A DNA stretch of 10,107 nucleotides, taken from NCBI GenBank assembly GCA_030621975.1, contig JAUXGQ010000021.1, positions 1-10,107 on the forward strand, given 5' to 3'. This DNA comes from Gammaproteobacteria bacterium. GTDB lineage: Bacteria; Pseudomonadota; Gammaproteobacteria; Chromatiales; Chromatiaceae. The position numbers and the translations under genes were made by a program. Positions 6,322 to 10,107 of the stretch are shown here, piece after piece (the first letter of the stretch is position 1; each line of letters starts with the position of its first letter). The notes below the pieces were generated by a model. That model saw only the letters and a list, made by a program, of their open reading frames with translations, did not search any database and was not told where the DNA came from.

Positions 6322-6768
6322 ATGTCGACGATCATGGTACTCAATGGACCCAACCTCAACCTACTGGGCGAACGGGAACCGAAGCACTACGGCCTGGATA
6401 CGTTGGACAACATTCGCGAGAGGCTGGAACTGCAGGCGGCCAACGCCGGGCATGATCTGGTATTCCACCAGAGTAATGCAGAACATGAATTGATCGAACT
6501 CATACACGACGCCTTCAAGCAGAAGGTTGCATACATCATCATCAATCCGGCCGCCTTTACCCACACCAGTGTCGCCCTGAGGGATGCGCTGCTGGGTGCC
6601 GGCATCCGGTTTATCGAAGTTCATTTATCGAATGTGCATGCGCGGGAAACCTTTCGCACACACTCATACTTCTCAGACATTGCCGAGGGTGTGATCAGCG
6701 GACTCGGCGCCCAAGGCTATGAGCTGGCCTTGCAGGCGGCTCTGAGTCGGTTGCAACAACACACCTGA
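6322..6768 (+). CDS. aroQ: Type II 3-dehydroquinate dehydratase
   Basis: AroQ dehydrates 3-dehydroquinate to 3-dehydroshikimate, the third step of the shikimate pathway to aromatic amino acids, in the cytoplasm as a dodecamer. The 148-residue product has the usual type II length. It shows the N-terminal LNGPNLNLLGEREPKHYG signature with the active-site Arg and Tyr (Y23) in the flexible lid, the IINPAAFTHTSVALRDAL motif, and EVHLSNVHARETFR with the catalytic histidine H101. I chose the ATG at 6322, since an upstream in-frame ATG (6280) would add 14 residues absent from the family; an internal ATG at 6334 is also possible. The Shine-Dalgarno is weak. It is 19 bases upstream of accB; the aroQ-accB-accC order is widely conserved in gammaproteobacteria. 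Confidence 0.97.
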   Translation: MSTIMVLNGPNLNLLGEREPKHYGLDTLDNIRERLELQAANAGHDLVFHQSNAEHELIELIHDAFKQKVAYIIINPAAFTHTSVALRDALLGAGIRFIEVHLSNVHARETFRTHSYFSDIAEGVISGLGAQGYELALQAALSRLQQHT

Positions 6769-6787
6769 AGCACGGGATAGATACATC

Positions 6788-7249
6788 ATGGACATCCGAA
6801 AAGTAAAAAAACTCATTGAACTGGTAGAAGAATCCGATATCGCCGAGATCGAGATCCATGAGGGCGAGGAATCCGTGCGTATCAGCCGCGCCAGCGCTCT
6901 TCCGCCAACACTCGCCTACGCCCTGCCCCCCGGAACCGGGGCGCCGCAGGCCGCATCGGCAGCCACGCCGGCAGAAGCGGAAGCCCTCAAGCGCGAATCC
7001 GCACGGGAAGCGGCGGGTCACAGTGTCACTTCTCCGATGGTTGGCACCTTCTACCAGGCCCCCTCTCCGGGCACCAAACCCTTTGTCGAGGTGGGCCACC
7101 AGGTAAACGTGGGCGATACCCTGTGCATCATTGAGGCCATGAAGATACTCAATCAGATAGAATCTGACAGGGCCGGCGTCATCAAGAAAATCCTGGTAGA
7201 AAACGGACAGCCCGTTGAGTACAACGAACCCCTGTTCATCATCGAGTAA
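6788..7249 (+). CDS. accB: Biotin carboxyl carrier protein of acetyl-CoA carboxylase
   Basis: AccB carries biotin on a lysine and shuttles the carboxyl group from biotin carboxylase (AccC) to the carboxyltransferase (AccA/AccD), the first committed step of fatty acid synthesis. The 153-residue product has the N-terminal AccC-binding/dimerisation segment (KVKKLIELVEESDIAEIEIHEGEESVRI, about 5-32), an Ala/Pro-rich mobile linker (about 36-72), and a C-terminal biotinyl domain (about 78-153). The biotin-accepting lysine is K119 in EAMKILN. The thumb loop typical of AccB (PSPGTKPFVEVG) is present. It is followed after 18 bases by accC, so the partners are made together. In E. coli AccB represses its own operon; whether that applies here cannot be seen. 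Confidence 0.98.
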   Translation: MDIRKVKKLIELVEESDIAEIEIHEGEESVRISRASALPPTLAYALPPGTGAPQAASAATPAEAEALKRESAREAAGHSVTSPMVGTFYQAPSPGTKPFVEVGHQVNVGDTLCIIEAMKILNQIESDRAGVIKKILVENGQPVEYNEPLFIIE

Positions 7250-7267
7250 AAGGCGGCCCGGACAAGC

Positions 7268-8608
7268 ATGATCGACAAGATTGTAATTGCCAACCGAGGG
7301 GAGATCGCGCTGCGGATCCTGCGCGCCTGTCACGAGTTGGACATCAAAACCGTGGCCGTGCATTCCGAAGCGGACCGAGACCTGAAGCATGTTCTGCTTG
7401 CCGATGAGTCCGTCTGCATAGGACCCGCACCCTCGGCTGAAAGCTACCTGCATGCGCCGGCCATCATCAGCGCCGCGGAGGTAACGGACGCGGTCGCTAT
7501 CCACCCGGGATACGGCTTCCTCGCCGAGGACGCGGAATTTGCGGAACGGGTGGAGCAGAGCGGATTCATCTTCATCGGCCCCCGGGCGGAAACCATCCGC
7601 ACCATGGGTAACAAGATCACCGCCATCGAGGCCATGCGGGCCTCTGGCGTCCCCTGCGTACCCGGTTCCGACGGTCCGCTCGACGATAACAAGAAGCGAA
7701 CCCGCCAGTTGGCCCGCGACATCGGGTACCCGATCATCATCAAGGCCGCCGGTGGCGGTGGCGGCCGGGGCATGCGGGTGGTGCATTCCGAGGCTACCCT
7801 GTTCAATGCCCTTTCCCTGACCCGGGCCGAAGCCGCGGCCGCGTTTGGCAACGACGTGGTCTATCTGGAGAAGTTTCTCGAGAATCCACGCCATGTCGAG
7901 TTTCAGGTCCTCGCCGACCAGTACGGAAACGCCATCCACCTGATGGAACGGGACTGTTCCATGCAGCGCCGGCACCAGAAGGTGGTGGAGGAAGCCCCGG
8001 CCCCGGGCATCACCGAAGCACAGCGCCAGGAGATAGGCGGCCGTTGCGCGGAGGCCTGTCGCAGGATCGGTTACCGGGGAGCCGGCACCTTCGAGTTCTT
8101 GTACGAAAAAGGCGAATTCTACTTCATCGAGATGAACACCCGGGTTCAGGTGGAACATCCTGTTACCGAAATGATCACCGGCGTCGATATCGTAAAGGAG
8201 CAAATCAACATCGCCGCGGGTGAACACCTCAGCTATGGCCAGGATGATATCCGCATCCAGGGCCATGCCATCGAATGCCGCATCAACGCGGAAGACCCCA
8301 AGACTTTCATGCCCTGCCCCGGCACCATCGATCAGGTCCATTTACCCGGTGGCCCCGGCATCCGGGTGGATACCCACATCTACAACGGATACACGGTCCC
8401 ACCCTATTACGACTCCCTCATAGGCAAACTCGTGGCCCACGGAGAAACCCGGGATGCGGCCCTGGCGCGCATGCGATTGGCCCTGGAGGAAATGGTCATC
8501 GAAGGCATCAAGACCAACCTTCTGCTGCACCAGGAGATCCTGGAAGACACCATCTTTGCCGTAGGCGGGGCCAACATCCATTATCTGGAGAAGAAACTGG
8601 CGCTCTAG
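7268..8608 (+). CDS. accC: Biotin carboxylase subunit of acetyl-CoA carboxylase
   Basis: AccC uses ATP and bicarbonate to carboxylate the biotin on AccB. The 446-residue ATP-grasp enzyme aligns almost residue for residue with E. coli AccC (449). It has the N-terminal IVIANRGEIALRILRAC fold, HPGYGFLAEDAEFA, the ATP-grasp lid loop KAAGGGGGRGMRVV, RDCSMQRRHQKVVEEAPAP with K238, and EFYFIEMNTRVQVEHPVTE with E288 and the catalytic R292, at the same numbers as in E. coli. All core catalytic residues I can locate are kept. The short length marks a stand-alone biotin carboxylase, not a fused acyl-CoA or pyruvate carboxylase. It lies between accB and prmA, with 20 bases before the prmA ATG. Confidence 0.99.
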   Translation: MIDKIVIANRGEIALRILRACHELDIKTVAVHSEADRDLKHVLLADESVCIGPAPSAESYLHAPAIISAAEVTDAVAIHPGYGFLAEDAEFAERVEQSGFIFIGPRAETIRTMGNKITAIEAMRASGVPCVPGSDGPLDDNKKRTRQLARDIGYPIIIKAAGGGGGRGMRVVHSEATLFNALSLTRAEAAAAFGNDVVYLEKFLENPRHVEFQVLADQYGNAIHLMERDCSMQRRHQKVVEEAPAPGITEAQRQEIGGRCAEACRRIGYRGAGTFEFLYEKGEFYFIEMNTRVQVEHPVTEMITGVDIVKEQINIAAGEHLSYGQDDIRIQGHAIECRINAEDPKTFMPCPGTIDQVHLPGGPGIRVDTHIYNGYTVPPYYDSLIGKLVAHGETRDAALARMRLALEEMVIEGIKTNLLLHQEILEDTIFAVGGANIHYLEKKLAL

Positions 8609-8628
8609 GGTTGAACCGAGAAACCCAC

Positions 8629-9582
8629 ATGCCCTCCCCGCACGCCGATCCCATGCAATCAGCGGCCCCGCGATCCGTCGAGCCAGAGACCGCCAGGAAA
8701 TCCTGGTTGCAGTTGCACATGGATGTGTCCGCCGATCAGGCCCCCCTCCTGGAGCTTCTCTTCGACAGCCTGGGCGCGTTGTCCGTAACCTTCGGCGACG
8801 CCGGCAATGACCCCATTTTGGAACCGGGGCCGGGTGAGGTCCCACTCTGGCAGCGTACCCGGGTCTCCGCCCTGTTCGAGGGCGAACAGGACCCCAGCGC
8901 CCTGCGGACACTGATCGGTCAGACCCTGGACCGGGATCTCAGCGGCCGTCTAAGATTCGAGCGCCTGAAAGATCAAGCCTGGGAACGAGCCTGGCTGAAG
9001 GATTTTCGCCCCATGGTCTTCGGCAAACGACTCTGGGTCGGCCCCGGGGAACAGGCGCCGGTCGCGGGTGAGGCAGTCACCGTCTGCTTGGAACCAGGCC
9101 TCGCCTTCGGCACGGGCACCCATCCGACTACCGCATTGTGTCTGCGATGGCTGGACGGTGCCAATGTCCTCGGCAAGACCCTGATCGACTATGGCTGCGG
9201 ATCCGGCATTCTCGCCATTGCCGGATTACGCCTGGGGGCCGCATCCGCTATGGCGGTGGACCAGGATCCCCAGGCGCTCGAGGCGACGCGCACCAACGCG
9301 CATAGAAACGGGGTATCGAACCGTCTCAGCGTACACCCCAGCACTCGCCTGCCTCCGGGACAGGCCGATATCCTGCTTGCCAACATACTCGCCGACACCT
9401 TGATCGCGCTGTGCGACCGGCTGAGCGCGAGGGTTAAACCCGGCGGAACCATTGTGCTTTCCGGCATCCTGGCGGAACAGGCTCAAGCGGTCGGCAGCGC
9501 CTTCGCCCGCTGCTTTCAAATGCAGCCCCCGGTGGCGAAACAGGAATGGGTTTTACTCGCGGGACATCGGAAGCTAGACTGA
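8629..9582 (+). CDS. prmA: Ribosomal protein L11 methyltransferase
   Basis: PrmA uses S-adenosylmethionine to trimethylate several amino groups of ribosomal protein L11 in the cytoplasm; it is dispensable in E. coli. The 317-residue product has the N-terminal L11-recognition domain (WLQLHMDVSADQAPLLELLFDSLGALSVTF, from residue 26), the linker motif WERAWLKDFRPMVFGKRLWV, the signature GLAFGTGTHPTT (157-168), the SAM-binding DYGCGSG (187-193) and the ANILAD motif (251-256). With the ATG at 8629 it has about 24 residues before the point where E. coli PrmA (293) begins. In-frame alternatives are ATG 8653 and TTG 8707, the latter preceded by AGGAAA; the true start is uncertain. accC-prmA linkage is common in gammaproteobacteria. 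Confidence 0.97.
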   Translation: MPSPHADPMQSAAPRSVEPETARKSWLQLHMDVSADQAPLLELLFDSLGALSVTFGDAGNDPILEPGPGEVPLWQRTRVSALFEGEQDPSALRTLIGQTLDRDLSGRLRFERLKDQAWERAWLKDFRPMVFGKRLWVGPGEQAPVAGEAVTVCLEPGLAFGTGTHPTTALCLRWLDGANVLGKTLIDYGCGSGILAIAGLRLGAASAMAVDQDPQALEATRTNAHRNGVSNRLSVHPSTRLPPGQADILLANILADTLIALCDRLSARVKPGGTIVLSGILAEQAQAVGSAFARCFQMQPPVAKQEWVLLAGHRKLD

Positions 9583-9590
9583 CTAAGCCC

Positions 9591-10107
9591 ATGTATACCC
9601 AGTGCCCACACTGCAACACCCTGTTCAGGGTCCATGCGGAGCAGCTCAAGGCCGCGCATGGGCGGGTCCGCTGTTGCCGCTGCAGGGAGGCCTTTGACGC
9701 CCTGGAAAACCTGGGTGAAGCACCCGCTGACTATGCTGTGCCCGATGCGCCCGATCCGGTTCCGAACCCGGAGCACGCCCCTGTGCCTCCTCCGCGGCGA
9801 CCGGCCGGGGAGGCCGCGCAGACGCACGATGATTTACCTTTCGAGGTCCCGGAAAATCTGCCGGACATCGCAGCGGCAAAGGGCGTTGTGGACGGCCTGT
9901 CCCTTGCGTCGCGCCCGCCCTCCCCGCAACGCCTTGCCTGGAACCTGGGCGTCGTCGCACTGACCGGTCTGCTGATTCTGCAAGTCGCCTGGATCAATCG
10001 TGAATCCCTGGCCAGCTATCCCGAGGGCCGTTACCTGCTTGAGAGATTCTGCAGCCTGGCCCCGTGCACGGCGCCCACCCGCAAGGCCCCGGATCAAATA
10101 CGCATCC
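9591..10107 (+). CDS. Zinc-ribbon DUF3426 membrane protein, 3' end cut off
   Basis: The 172 codons in the window have the layout of the MJ0042-type zinc-finger plus DUF3426 family, usually found between prmA and dusB-fis. The N-terminal zinc ribbon (1-35) has C5-PH-C8 and C28-x-x-C31, with FRVHAEQLKAAHGRVRC between them. A Pro/Ala/Glu-rich, probably disordered stretch covers about 40-110. One membrane segment follows (about 116-136, WNLGVVALTGLLILQVAWI), and the DUF3426 domain begins with the typical tryptophan/arginine start (W-INRESLASYPEGR) and CSLAPCTAPTRKAPDQIRI. The frame is open to the last base, so the C-terminus lies outside. The ATG is 8 bases after the prmA stop. The family's function is not established; a cytoplasmic zinc ribbon tethered to a periplasmic domain suggests a membrane-linked sensor or scaffold, which is speculation. 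The ribbon has C29 where glycine is usual. Confidence 0.9.
   Translation, partial: MYTQCPHCNTLFRVHAEQLKAAHGRVRCCRCREAFDALENLGEAPADYAVPDAPDPVPNPEHAPVPPPRRPAGEAAQTHDDLPFEVPENLPDIAAAKGVVDGLSLASRPPSPQRLAWNLGVVALTGLLILQVAWINRESLASYPEGRYLLERFCSLAPCTAPTRKAPDQIRI

Noticed and set aside
6695..8341. A 548-codon open frame on the minus strand opposite accB and accC
   Set aside because: It lies antisense to two certain genes and crosses their intergenic gap. Its translation has no recognisable domain, and long antisense frames are expected opposite GC-rich coding DNA.

Overview
The window is about 10 kb of a GC-rich gammaproteobacterial chromosome. The run dsbD, aroQ, accB, accC, prmA, then a zinc-ribbon/DUF3426 gene is a classic gammaproteobacterial order (in Pseudomonas it continues to dusB and fis). 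FxsA, CutA and GroES/GroEL are also gammaproteobacterial in type. A perfect CIRCE operator on groESL, high GC and a duplicated DsbD sensor domain would fit a Chromatiales-like or related sulfur/aquatic lineage. That placement is an inference; no rRNA or other taxonomic marker is present.

Layout. Bases 1-200 hold no convincing gene. They carry a 108-base palindromic element (42-149) with a long outer stem and two inner hairpins whose loops read RGGA. One hairpin matches the published CsrA/RsmA SELEX consensus at all 12 positions. This is the least expected object in the window. Next, on the minus strand and read leftward, come fxsA (2869-2426), the groES promoter with CIRCE (2321-2374), groES, groEL, and a strong intrinsic terminator (230-201). 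From 3011 everything is on the plus strand: cutA, dsbD (22-base overlap with cutA), a TlpA/ResA-like thioredoxin (ATGA overlap with dsbD), then after a 154-base gap aroQ, accB, accC, prmA and a DUF3426 membrane protein cut by the window edge.

How the genes work together. groES/groEL make the chaperonin, apparently repressed by HrcA through CIRCE. dsbD and the TlpA-like gene form a periplasmic reducing branch: DsbD carries electrons from cytoplasmic thioredoxin across the membrane, and the coupled thioredoxin-like protein is a likely recipient. This DsbD has two N-terminal alpha (output) domains instead of one, each with its cysteine pair and cap loop intact. aroQ supplies the shikimate pathway, accB/accC the biotin carboxylase half of acetyl-CoA carboxylase, and prmA methylates ribosomal protein L11.

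Most of the window is housekeeping. The points worth follow-up are the CsrA-site palindrome, the tandem DsbD alpha domains, and the groE control region where the CIRCE operator abuts a sigma70/sigma32-like promoter.
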